DNA of 64,000 bases from an uncultured Aquimarina sp. (GTDB lineage Bacteria; Bacteroidota; Bacteroidia; Flavobacteriales; Flavobacteriaceae): NCBI GenBank assembly GCA_937958985.1, contig CALGLV010000022.1, positions 1 through 64,000 of the forward strand, written 5' to 3'. The notes under the pieces are model-generated. The model was not told where the DNA came from. It worked only from the letters and a program-made list of their open reading frames with translations, and ran no database searches. This document shows, in pieces, positions 8,167 through 16,652 of this stretch. The translations under genes and the position numbers were made by a program. Numbering within the stretch: the stretch's first letter is position 1; each line of letters opens with the position of its first letter.

Positions 8167-11100
8167 TTATTTTTTATAATATTCTCTATATCTCCAATAG
8201 GATAAACTGCCTATTATTGCAAAAAAGCCAAATGCTTTCCATACAAAACTTGGTGTTACGGGTTGGTCTCCACTAGCATATGAATGCAAACCCGATAAGT
8301 AAAAATTAACACCAAAATAAGTCATTAATACAGTTGTTACTGCTATCATCGATACAAAGTTGAATACCCATTTGCCTCGAAGTCCTGGTACTAACCTCAT
8401 ATGTATTACAAATGCATACACCATAATACTAATTAGCGCCCAAGTTTCTTTAGGATCCCAACCCCAATAGCGCCCCCAACTTTCGTTTGCCCATTGACCT
8501 CCTAAAAAGTTCCCGATAGTTAACATCACTAAACCAATTGTCAAAGACATTTCGGTAACGATTGTCAATTCTTCTATAGTTAGCTTCATTTTGCGTTTAT
8601 TTTTTTTAGTAGTCAATATCATTAATAATAAAGATAAAGCTCCTAAAATAGCTCCTAAAATAAACGGTCCGTAACTCCCTACAATTACCGCTACGTGTAT
8701 CATTAGCCAATACGAATCTAATACCGGCTGTAAATTAGCAATTGCAGGATCTAACCAACTTTGATGCGCAAAAAACAATACTATAGAGGTTACAAATGCT
8801 GTTGCACCAATAGTTAAATTACTTTTTCTTCCCAAAGCCAAGCCAAAAAACTGAGTAGCCCAAGCAACATATATCATACTTTCGTAGGCATCACTCCATG
8901 GAGCATGACCCGAAACATACCAACGCATTATTAAACCTACAGTATGTATTATAAACACCCCTATAATAGAAAATTTAAATAGGTTTACTACAATCTGTAC
9001 CGCTATATGATCTTTAAAAATTTGAAAAATTAAGACAAACAACATCAATACCCCAAAAAGTAAGTAGTAACGGTATATTGTTCTAAATACATCGTATTTA
9101 TTTAAGAACAACTCGGCTTCAATTTTTTCTTTCGAAGGCATAACTTCACTACCAAATTTTTCTTGAAATTTTCGAATACTACTAATATAATATTCAGCTT
9201 TTTCATAATCGCCTGTTTTCTTTGCCGACTGCAGTTCTTGCCTGTATAATGGGATAATCTGCCTAGTATACACCGAATCCATTCCTGAAAATTTTACTTC
9301 ATTTAAAGCTGGCGGAGATACCCATTTATTATTATCATCATTAGGTATTGGAAATATTCGCAATACACTTCCGCTTAAAGCGGAATTTAATAAAAAGAAT
9401 TTTTCATGAGTTTTCACAAAGTCTTTTTCAAATTGACTTGGAGTATTTGTGGAAGTTGCTTCTCTTAAAAAAGGCTCCAACTTATAACTTCCTTGTTTGT
9501 CAAATAAATCAACTAGTGCCACTCGTTTTTCCCCTTTAGGAGTACCTAGTATTTTACGAATACTATCATTTTTCTTATCAATATAAATCAACGGAATATT
9601 GTACCATGCGATGGGATTTTCCATCATCGAAATCATTACCTGATTACCATCTAAACCTTGGTAATTATCTTGTTTACTTAACTTACGTAGTAATTCTGAA
9701 GCAAACGTATTTAAAGGCTTCATACGTCCACCTGCATCTTGCACAATTATAGTTCCGAATTCTTGTGCGTGTGCTTTGGAAACTTTATTTGCTAGTATTA
9801 GAGAGTCTAACTGTTTCTTTGTTGGCTTTAAATTATTTTGAGTCGGAAGCCCTCCTATTTGGGCTTTTACATTAGGAGCTATAAAACCAATTAGTACTAC
9901 AAGTACAAGCGATGCTTTTTTAAGCTTAATTCCATTTAGCTTTTTTTCTAGGTCTTTAAATCGTGAGCCTTTTACAAATAGAATCATAAGCATTGCTATA
10001 TAAAGTAAAGTGTAACCAATATAGGTAATCCAAGTACCCCAGTAATCGTGATTTACCGACAGAATAGTTCCTTTTTCATCTTGATCGAAAGAAGCTTGAA
10101 AAAATCGAAATCCTTTATGGTCTAAAACATTATTCATAAAAATTTCATGTGAAGTCGTTTTATCATTTTCGATTAATTCTACTTTACTTTTAAATGCTGC
10201 ATATCCCGTTTCAGTACCCGGATACTTTGTTGCTATAAAGTCATTTAATTTTAAAGAAAATGGAAGTTCTAATTCTTCCGAACCATAGCGCATCGCTATT
10301 TCTAAACCACCAATTTCATATTGTTTAAACTCGTTTACAACTCCTTTAGCTCCTAATAACTTAAATTGATGCTCACCCTCGTTAGTTTGTACATTAACTA
10401 TTAGAGCATCCATTTGGTTTTTTTCTTTAATCGGAGATTCTATAATATCATAAATACCTTTAGTCACAGGATCTGGGAAAACAAATTGAGTACCTGCAAG
10501 CTGGTATAATGATCGTAGTTGTAATGACTGAACACTATCTTTTACTACAATACCCTTAAATTGGTCGGCCATACGCATATAATTTCCCTCAAAAGGAGAA
10601 CTTATAGTATAGCTATTACCCACGGCCTTGTAGTTTATATTAATAGCTCCATTCGTAGGCTTATTAAAAGCAAATAAAATATTGTGAATATTTGCTACTT
10701 CTCCTTCTTTTAAAAAATGATCGTGACGCTCGCCGGAACCTGCTTCAACCATTTTTAAATACAAATCACCATCATCACTAGCTATTAAACCTTCTTCGGC
10801 TCCTTGTATAAATTTTTCGTAGCTAATGGCAACAGGCTGTCCTTTAAAGTCAGTTTCTATTCTAAATTTATTTTTGTTTGTTGTTGCTGCCGAAAATTCT
10901 AGTTTCTTTTTTCCTTTTCGCCTCAAAGGTTCTCCATCAACATCTCCTGTAATATAATACTGTAAATAAGTATCCGCAGATAAAAATTGATTTGTAGTTA
11001 CTCCTTCTCGTATGGGCATAATACCTTCATAACTAATATATCGGGTTATTCCCGCTCCTAAAAGAATTAGTACAAAAGACAGGTGCATAACCAATGTTGG

Positions 11101-11334
11101 CAATTTTTCTTTTTTAAGTAAACGGTACCTAAAAATATTCCCAAAAAAATTAATTAGAAAAAGAGCCATAATAGCCTCGAACCACCAGGCATTATAAATC
11201 CAAATGCGCGCTGCAGGAGTGCCGTAGTCATTTTCTAAAAAGGTTCCTACTGCCATAGCTACTGCATATATAATAAACAATAAAGCCATTAGGCGTGTAG
11301 AAAAAAGGAAAGCGGTAATTTTCTTCTGAATCAT
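8167..11334 (-). CDS. ccsBA: Fused cytochrome c biogenesis protein (ResB/CcsB + CcsA)
   Basis: A system II cytochrome c maturation protein that carries heme across the inner membrane and attaches it to apocytochromes c. The N-terminal part (about 1-480) has ResB-like transmembrane segments near residues 12-100 and a large extracytoplasmic region. After a linker with a second soluble region, the C-terminal part (about 750-1055) is CcsA with the heme-binding tryptophan-rich WWD motif, NESWGRYWGWDPKETWAL, near residue 955. Conserved histidines occur in HTVGLIMRWYVSGHAPWSDA. At 1055 residues this is the single-chain form known in Bacteroidota and Epsilonproteobacteria. It starts with ATG and is divergent from the DUF2520 gene. 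Possible -7 box TAAATTTG lies on the minus strand at 11351-11358. Confidence 0.93.
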   Translation of the reverse strand: MIQKKITAFLFSTRLMALLFIIYAVAMAVGTFLENDYGTPAARIWIYNAWWFEAIMALFLINFFGNIFRYRLLKKEKLPTLVMHLSFVLILLGAGITRYISYEGIMPIREGVTTNQFLSADTYLQYYITGDVDGEPLRRKGKKKLEFSAATTNKNKFRIETDFKGQPVAISYEKFIQGAEEGLIASDDGDLYLKMVEAGSGERHDHFLKEGEVANIHNILFAFNKPTNGAININYKAVGNSYTISSPFEGNYMRMADQFKGIVVKDSVQSLQLRSLYQLAGTQFVFPDPVTKGIYDIIESPIKEKNQMDALIVNVQTNEGEHQFKLLGAKGVVNEFKQYEIGGLEIAMRYGSEELELPFSLKLNDFIATKYPGTETGYAAFKSKVELIENDKTTSHEIFMNNVLDHKGFRFFQASFDQDEKGTILSVNHDYWGTWITYIGYTLLYIAMLMILFVKGSRFKDLEKKLNGIKLKKASLVLVVLIGFIAPNVKAQIGGLPTQNNLKPTKKQLDSLILANKVSKAHAQEFGTIIVQDAGGRMKPLNTFASELLRKLSKQDNYQGLDGNQVMISMMENPIAWYNIPLIYIDKKNDSIRKILGTPKGEKRVALVDLFDKQGSYKLEPFLREATSTNTPSQFEKDFVKTHEKFFLLNSALSGSVLRIFPIPNDDNNKWVSPPALNEVKFSGMDSVYTRQIIPLYRQELQSAKKTGDYEKAEYYISSIRKFQEKFGSEVMPSKEKIEAELFLNKYDVFRTIYRYYLLFGVLMLFVLIFQIFKDHIAVQIVVNLFKFSIIGVFIIHTVGLIMRWYVSGHAPWSDAYESMIYVAWATQFFGLALGRKSNLTIGATAFVTSIVLFFAHQSWLDPAIANLQPVLDSYWLMIHVAVIVGSYGPFILGAILGALSLLLMILTTKKNKRKMKLTIEELTIVTEMSLTIGLVMLTIGNFLGGQWANESWGRYWGWDPKETWALISIMVYAFVIHMRLVPGLRGKWVFNFVSMIAVTTVLMTYFGVNFYLSGLHSYASGDQPVTPSFVWKAFGFFAIIGSLSYWRYREYYKK

Positions 11335-11449
11335 AACAAAAAATCTGATACAAATTTAAGGTATAAACACAAGTTTAACCCTTACATTCGATACTATTTT
11401 ACAGAAACAAATGTTACTTTTTTACAAAGACTTCTTGTATTTTTAAACC

Positions 11450-12205
11450 ATGATAAAAACAGTTGTTTTAGGAAACGGAAATTTGGCTACACACTTATGC
11501 CAAGCCTTTGAGGAAAATGAAGCAATTTTATTATTACAAAACTACAATAGAGCTGGAAAAGCTATCCTTAATTGCAAAGTACCTGTTACCTCCAATATTA
11601 AAAAAATAGCTAATGCAGAAGTATATATTTTAGCGATTAGTGATAGCGCTCTTTACGACTTATCGGTTTTTAATAACCTTAACGGATTAATTGTTCATAC
11701 ATCTGGAGCGACATCTATGGATGTATTGAAAAATTTCACTAATTACGGGGTATTTTACCCTGTTCAAAGTTTTAAAGCTAATTTACCCGTTAATTTTACA
11801 GAAATTCCTATAGCTATTGAAGCGAACTCAGCTCTAAGTCAGCAACTATTATTTCATTTAGCGAATTCAATCTCAAAAAAAGTCTACACTATAAATTCGG
11901 AACAACGTAGTGCTTTACATTTGGCTGCAGTGTTTGCAAACAATTTTAGCACGTTTATGTATACCCAAGCCCTAGAGGTTTGTAATGAACATAAAATAGA
12001 TTTTTCAATATTAAAACCTTTAATTTTTGAAACGATAACTAAACTTGAAAATGAGTTGCCTAATAAAATTCAAACAGGTCCAGCAATTAGGAATGATGAA
12101 AAAACGATTAGCAAACATTTGAAAGAATTAAAAAATGAAGATCAAAAAAAACTATACAACCAAATAACACTGGCAATACAAGACTATTATGGAAAAAAGC
12201 TATAA
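11450..12205 (+). CDS. Rossmann-fold and DUF2520 domain protein
   Basis: Residues 1-90 form an NAD(P)-binding Rossmann domain: VVLGNGNLATHLCQAF at 5-20 contains the GxGxxA loop. The remainder is a helical DUF2520 domain with the conserved LHLAAVFANNFSTFMY near residue 160 and TGPAIRNDEKTI near 205. The arrangement resembles NADP-dependent beta-hydroxyacid and ProC-type reductases, but no substrate is established. The length of 251 residues is normal. The 3' end overlaps kdsC by 17 bp, so the two are translationally coupled, an arrangement I recall as common in Flavobacteriia. It might serve envelope or cofactor metabolism, but the context alone does not decide this. Confidence 0.8.
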   Translation: MIKTVVLGNGNLATHLCQAFEENEAILLLQNYNRAGKAILNCKVPVTSNIKKIANAEVYILAISDSALYDLSVFNNLNGLIVHTSGATSMDVLKNFTNYGVFYPVQSFKANLPVNFTEIPIAIEANSALSQQLLFHLANSISKKVYTINSEQRSALHLAAVFANNFSTFMYTQALEVCNEHKIDFSILKPLIFETITKLENELPNKIQTGPAIRNDEKTISKHLKELKNEDQKKLYNQITLAIQDYYGKKL

Positions 12206-12722
12206 AGAATATTTAAATAAAATAAACACCTTTATTTTTGATGTAGATGGTGTTTTTACCGACGGGTCATTACTTATTGATAATGATGGTAATTTATTAC
12301 GAACCATGAATGTAAAAGATGGTTACGCCGTAAAAATTGCTTTAAATAAAGGTTATAATGTATGTATTATTACTGGAGGAAAAAATGAAGCTGTAAAAAA
12401 ACGATTATCCGATTTAGGTATTCATGAAATTTATATGAATTCACATGATAAGGTAATTGCTTTCAAAGATTATATTTCAAAAGTAAATGTAGATTCGGAT
12501 GAAGTTTTATACATGGGAGACGATTTACCGGATATACCTGTTATGACAAGAGTAGGTTTGGCCACCTGCCCTCAAGATGCGGTTGCAGAAGTAAAAGCTG
12601 TGTCTGGTTACATATCTCATATTAAAGGAGGTAAAGGTTGCGTACGAGATGTGATAGAGCAGGTATTAAAAGTTCAAAACAATTGGTTACAAACAGAGGA
12701 GCGTAAAATTACGAGTGCTTAA
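12189..12722 (+). CDS. kdsC: KdsC-type phosphatase, 3-deoxy-D-manno-octulosonate 8-phosphate phosphatase
   Basis: Hydrolyses Kdo-8-phosphate to Kdo and phosphate in the cytoplasm, feeding lipid A-core synthesis. It is a small HAD enzyme without a cap domain. The nucleophile motif FIFDVDGVFTDG is at residues 15-26, with Asp18 and Asp20. ITGGKNEAVKKRL carries motif II, and MGDDLPDIPVM near residue 117 carries the metal-binding aspartates. GGKGCVRDVIEQVL at the C-terminus is characteristic of KdsC. The length of 177 residues fits. The start is the ATG at 12189, inside the end of the DUF2520 gene. No kdsA or kdsB lies in the window. YrbI-family enzymes for other ulosonic acid phosphates are the main alternative. 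Confidence 0.88.
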   Translation: MEKSYKEYLNKINTFIFDVDGVFTDGSLLIDNDGNLLRTMNVKDGYAVKIALNKGYNVCIITGGKNEAVKKRLSDLGIHEIYMNSHDKVIAFKDYISKVNVDSDEVLYMGDDLPDIPVMTRVGLATCPQDAVAEVKAVSGYISHIKGGKGCVRDVIEQVLKVQNNWLQTEERKITSA

Positions 12723-13052
12723 TATTTAATATATTTTTGTCACCGAATAGCAACACTAAATAAATCGACGAAATACGTATTTCGTCGATTTATTGTTTAA
12801 AAACTACGCGTACTAGATTTTTTAACATTTGTTACCCCCGAAAAAAACATATAACGGTTTTGCTAAAACTTCAATTAAAATAATCAAAATACATTTTTTT
12901 TCAAAAAAAAAACACCTTTGAAACTCTTTATACATAAAAAACCTACCAAAACGTACCCCCTTATTTTATTGACCTAAAGCTTATTACACACCCTTTTAGA
13001 ATAAAAAAACTTAAATTTAGGTATAACAAATCTAACCCCTAATATTTGTATT
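12723..13052. other. 330-bp intergenic region with a perfect palindrome
   Basis: No open reading frame of note lies here. The stretch holds the 36-bp palindrome at 12759-12794, then A/T-rich sequence with long A runs (about 12895-12912), and ends in the leader of the small secreted gene at 13053. No clear TTTG/TAnnTTTG promoter pair was found; the AATATTTG just before 13053 is only a partial match. Confidence 0.6.
12759..12794. repeat. 36-bp perfect palindrome after kdsC
   Basis: The left half runs from AATAAATCGACG to AAATAC (12759-12776) and the right half from GTATTT to CGATTTATT (12777-12794). The complement is exact over all 36 positions. As RNA it would form a stem with a very small loop about 40 nt past the kdsC stop, so it may end that transcript, although only a weak T run follows. 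As DNA its centre AAATACGTATTT could bind a dimeric regulator; the same 12-mer occurs before cysE at 35443-35454. Confidence 0.6.
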
Positions 13053-13466
13053 ATGAGAAGTTTAATTTTTCTTTTAGCCCTACTCCTAAAATTATCTGTG
13101 AACGCTCAAGACTCTAACTCTTATGCTATTTTTTCTGAAAGCCCTGAAAAAAGAATTAGTTACACCAATTTGAGTGAAAATAATTATTTCATAGAATTCA
13201 AAACAAAAAAGAAAGCTATTATTTGTTTAGAGTTAATTAAAGATGACATCTCAATTGCTATTTCACGGAAAATGGTAAAATCTAAGGAATCGAAAATAAT
13301 TAAATTCAATTTACATGAAAAAATAGGTGTAAAAGCCAGACCTGGAAGTGGTTATTTTTTAAAACTAAGAATGTATGAAGGTGAATTTAAAAACACCAAA
13401 AATTTAGTTTCTGAAGTAATTATTGAAGATGTAAATCTTACTAGATTACTTTATACAAAATTATAA
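13053..13466 (+). CDS. Small secreted protein of unknown function
   Basis: I do not recognise this family. The 137-residue product opens with a signal peptide: MRSLIFLLALLLKLSVNAQ has a basic start, a hydrophobic core and an NAQ-D junction typical of Flavobacteriia, with cleavage likely near residue 18-19. The mature part is rich in Lys, Ile and Ser, has no cysteine pair or lipobox, and looks beta-rich (NYFIEFKTKKKAIICLELI, SGYFLKLRMYEG). It stands alone: a palindrome and 330 bp separate it from kdsC, and its stop lies only 2 bp from that of the convergent menC. A periplasmic or surface location is inferred from the signal peptide alone. Confidence 0.6.
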   Translation: MRSLIFLLALLLKLSVNAQDSNSYAIFSESPEKRISYTNLSENNYFIEFKTKKKAIICLELIKDDISIAISRKMVKSKESKIIKFNLHEKIGVKARPGSGYFLKLRMYEGEFKNTKNLVSEVIIEDVNLTRLLYTKL

Positions 13467-13468
13467 AA

Positions 13469-14509
13469 CTATACCCAAGGAACATTCCATGTTGATAGCG
13501 GATTGTAAGTTAACTCTCCGCCATCAACTTCTAAAGGAGAATCAAAATTATTAGTATACAAACCACCAGTGCCTAAGCCTTGAGGCAAAGAATTTTTTAA
13601 ATTATAAGTAAATTGAGATATCGCATTTAACCCTACATTACTTTCTAAGGCGCTGGTTATCCACCAGTCAATATTATTATTTTCAGCACTTTTAATCCAG
13701 TCGAGACTACCTGTAATTCCCCCAATTAAACTAGGTTTTAAAATAATATATTGAGGCTTTATATTTTTAAGTAATAATTGCTTTTTTTCTTTAGAAAACA
13801 CTCCCAATAATTCTTCATCCAAAGCTATAGGTATTGGTGTATTTATACATAGTAATGCCATGTTTTCATGTTGGTTTGTAGCAATAGGTTGCTCTATACT
13901 ATGCAAATTAAAGTCACTTAGGTACTTTAATTTTTCAAGTGCTTCATTAGCTTTAAAAGCACCATTTGCATCTACCCTAATTTCAATAATTTTTGCTGAA
14001 AATTGAGAGCGTATGAATTTTAATAACTCTAGTTCTGCCTGAAAATCTATAGCACCTATTTTAAGTTTCACACAGTTAAAACCTTGATCTAGTTTTTCTA
14101 TAATCTGTGTTTTCATAAACTCTTTCTCCCCCATCCATACCAAACCATTTATTGGTATAGAATCGTTCCCTTTAGTAAATTCTGAAGGAAATAATTCAAA
14201 AGGAGAATTCGACTCTAAAGACTTAAAAGCTTGCTCAATTCCAAATTGAATACTTGGAAATTCAATCAATAGGGCGTACAACTTATCAATCCCCAAATTA
14301 ATGTTACTGCATGTCCATTTAAGTTTTTCCTCATAATCAGGCCTATCATCAACACTTAGTGTTCTTAAAATACCACATTCACCAATTCCTATATTACCCT
14401 TATCATTAGTAATAATAATAAACCAAGTTTCTTTAGTTTTTAAAACACCTCTAGAGGTTCCGCTTGGGCGTTTAAATTCTAAAATATGTTTGCGATAAGT
14501 AGCCTTCAT
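13469..14509 (-). CDS. menC: o-Succinylbenzoate synthase (MenC)
   Basis: Dehydrates SHCHC to o-succinylbenzoate in menaquinone synthesis. It is a member of the enolase superfamily with the expected active-site order: KLK at residues 148-150, Asp180 in RVDANGAF, Glu206 in SIEQP, Asp231-Glu232 in ALDEE, and Lys258 in ILKPSLIGG. The length of 346 residues fits. Dipeptide epimerases share the fold, but the menA gene one base upstream on the same strand strongly favours MenC. It follows menA in a two-gene run and its stop nearly touches that of the convergent small secreted gene. Confidence 0.88.
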   Translation of the reverse strand: MKATYRKHILEFKRPSGTSRGVLKTKETWFIIITNDKGNIGIGECGILRTLSVDDRPDYEEKLKWTCSNINLGIDKLYALLIEFPSIQFGIEQAFKSLESNSPFELFPSEFTKGNDSIPINGLVWMGEKEFMKTQIIEKLDQGFNCVKLKIGAIDFQAELELLKFIRSQFSAKIIEIRVDANGAFKANEALEKLKYLSDFNLHSIEQPIATNQHENMALLCINTPIPIALDEELLGVFSKEKKQLLLKNIKPQYIILKPSLIGGITGSLDWIKSAENNNIDWWITSALESNVGLNAISQFTYNLKNSLPQGLGTGGLYTNNFDSPLEVDGGELTYNPLSTWNVPWV

Positions 14510-14510
14510 A

Positions 14511-15407
14511 TTACCAAATTAAAAGTCCTAAACTAAATAAAACAGTCATAAAAAAAGTGGTTAATGCTACTTTTTTCAATTCTGGGTCTAAATCCTTCGC
14601 CTTTTCATTTTGATTCACAAAACTTAGGTGTTTAATTAAAGGTGCAAAAGTTACTATATATATCCAATGACTTATTTCATACTTATTTAAAATAGTAAAT
14701 ACTACTATCGCTATCATTGCACCTACAAGTATACTATTATGATATTTTTTTGCTTTTGAGGCCCCTAATTTAACTACTAAAGTATTCTTATTTGCTTTTT
14801 TATCACTTTCACGATCACGCATATTATTTAAATTTAATACCGCTACACACAACAGGCCAATACTTATTCCTAAAAATACAATTGGAATATAAAACACTTT
14901 AGTATACAAAAAGTAACTTCCTATAACGCTTACTAATCCAAAAAAAATAAAAACAAAAACATCTCCCAAGCCATTATATCCGTAAGCTGACTTGCCCACA
15001 GTATATTTTATGGCGGCTCCGATAGCTACAATACCTAATAAAATAAAAAATATAGAATATCCTAAATTGGAATCTTTAAAAGCTAAAAATATTAAGGCTA
15101 GAGCCAGTATAAAAGTGATTACAGAAGTAATTATAATTGCTTTTTTCATAGCCGCTGGAGTAATAACTCCTGCTTGTAATGCTCTTTTAGGTCCTACCCT
15201 ATCTTCATTGTCGGTCCCTTTAACTCCATCTCCATAATCGTTAGCAAAATTTGAAATTACTTGCAAACCTATAGTTGTTAAAATAGCTGCTATAAATATC
15301 CAACTATTAAACTCATTATGGTATGCTGCCACTGCGGAACCAGCAATAATACCCGATACCGATAATGGTAATGTGCGCAATCTAGCAGCTTGAATCCAAT
15401 GCTTCAT
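14511..15407 (-). CDS. menA: 1,4-dihydroxy-2-naphthoate polyprenyltransferase (MenA)
   Basis: An inner-membrane UbiA-family prenyltransferase that joins a polyprenyl chain to dihydroxynaphthoate to make demethylmenaquinone. The first aspartate-rich motif is NFANDYGDGVKGTDNED near residues 53-69, followed by GPKRALQAG, a MenA mark. The second is NLNNMRDRESDKKANK near residue 195. Eight or nine hydrophobic helices are visible across 298 residues. It precedes menC with a one-base gap, so the pair is probably one transcript. The other men genes are not in this window. The ATG start lies 22 bp past the hisB stop on the same strand. Confidence 0.93.
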   Translation of the reverse strand: MKHWIQAARLRTLPLSVSGIIAGSAVAAYHNEFNSWIFIAAILTTIGLQVISNFANDYGDGVKGTDNEDRVGPKRALQAGVITPAAMKKAIIITSVITFILALALIFLAFKDSNLGYSIFFILLGIVAIGAAIKYTVGKSAYGYNGLGDVFVFIFFGLVSVIGSYFLYTKVFYIPIVFLGISIGLLCVAVLNLNNMRDRESDKKANKNTLVVKLGASKAKKYHNSILVGAMIAIVVFTILNKYEISHWIYIVTFAPLIKHLSFVNQNEKAKDLDPELKKVALTTFFMTVLFSLGLLIW

Positions 15408-15429
15408 TTATATAGAATTTAATAAGTAC

Positions 15430-16569
15430 TTATAATACTCCTTTTGTACTTGGTAAAAACATTTTATTTGCATCGCGCTTTACTGCCATTTTCATTGCTT
15501 TGGCGAAAGCCTTAAAGATTCCTTCAATTTTATGATGTTCGTTATCACCTTCTGCTTTTATATTTAAATTACATTTAGCCCCATCGGTAAACGATTTAAA
15601 TAAATGTAAAAACATTTCCGTAGGCATATCACCTATTTTTTCTCTTTTAAAATCTGCGTCCCAAACTAACCAAGGCCTTCCTCCAAAATCAACCGCAGCT
15701 TGTGCTAAACAGTCATCCATTGGCAAACAAAAACCATAGCGTTCTATTCCTAATTTGTTCCCTAATGCTTTATTAAATAATTCCCCTAAGGCAATCATAG
15801 TATCTTCAATTGTATGGTGTTCGTCTACCTCTAAATCACCATCAACTTTTACTGTTAAATCCATAGCACCATGCCTTCCTATTTGATCTAACATGTGATC
15901 AAAAAAGTGCAAACCTGTAGAAATATCATTTTTACCAGATCCATCTAAATTTAGCTTTATATAAATTTTTGTTTCATTAGTGTTTCTTGTTGTTTCCGAA
16001 ACTCGATCTTCTAATTTTAAAAACTCATAAATTGACTTCCAATCGGTTGATGTTAGTGCAATGCTATTGAATATCTCTTGCTTATCAGATTCTATTTCTT
16101 CTGCTCCCAAACTAGGGTTTTCAGAAAGAAATATTCCTTTTGCGCCTAAGTTTTTTGCCAACTCCATATCTGTAATACGATCACCTAAAACAAACGAGTT
16201 TTTTAGGTCATATTCTTCAACATTAAAGTATTTGGTAAGTAATCCTGTACGGGGTTTACGAGTTTCTGCATTTTCATGCGGAAATGATTTGTCGATGTAA
16301 ACAGCTTCAAAAGCTACGCCTTCTTTCTTAAATGCATCAATAATCTTATTTTGTGCTGGCCAAAAAGTATCCTCTGGGAAAGAGTCTGTACCCAAACCAT
16401 CTTGGTTGGTTACCATTACTAACTCATAATCGAGTTCATTGGCTATTTTAGCCATATATTGAAAAACTTGAGGATAATATTCCAGTTTTTCTAAACTGTC
16501 TAATTGGTAATCTACTGGTGGTTCTAAAACTAAAGTACCGTCTCTATCAATAAATAAAACTTTCTTCAT
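15430..16569 (-). CDS. hisB: Bifunctional histidinol-phosphatase / imidazoleglycerol-phosphate dehydratase
   Basis: Catalyses two steps of histidine synthesis: dehydration of imidazoleglycerol phosphate and dephosphorylation of histidinol phosphate. Residues 1-165 are the HAD phosphatase, with nucleophile motif FIDRDGTLV at 6-14, [11 protein letters not shown] near 53-63, and a zinc-type loop around [16 protein letters not shown]. Residues from about 200 form the dehydratase with the two manganese-binding histidine clusters, [16 protein letters not shown] and [14 protein letters not shown]. The fused length of 379 residues matches the bifunctional form. Oddly, no other his biosynthetic gene is beside it; it sits 22 bp upstream of menA on the same strand. 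Confidence 0.93.
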   Translation of the reverse strand: MKKVLFIDRDGTLVLEPPVDYQLDSLEKLEYYPQVFQYMAKIANELDYELVMVTNQDGLGTDSFPEDTFWPAQNKIIDAFKKEGVAFEAVYIDKSFPHENAETRKPRTGLLTKYFNVEEYDLKNSFVLGDRITDMELAKNLGAKGIFLSENPSLGAEEIESDKQEIFNSIALTSTDWKSIYEFLKLEDRVSETTRNTNETKIYIKLNLDGSGKNDISTGLHFFDHMLDQIGRHGAMDLTVKVDGDLEVDEHHTIEDTMIALGELFNKALGNKLGIERYGFCLPMDDCLAQAAVDFGGRPWLVWDADFKREKIGDMPTEMFLHLFKSFTDGAKCNLNIKAEGDNEHHKIEGIFKAFAKAMKMAVKRDANKMFLPSTKGVL

Positions 16570-16652
16570 GCTATTCCTTAAATTGTAGTTTGCAAAATTA
16601 AGCTTTTATAAATTTAGAGAGAAAAGAGAATGCACAAAAGAACTGCTATTTC

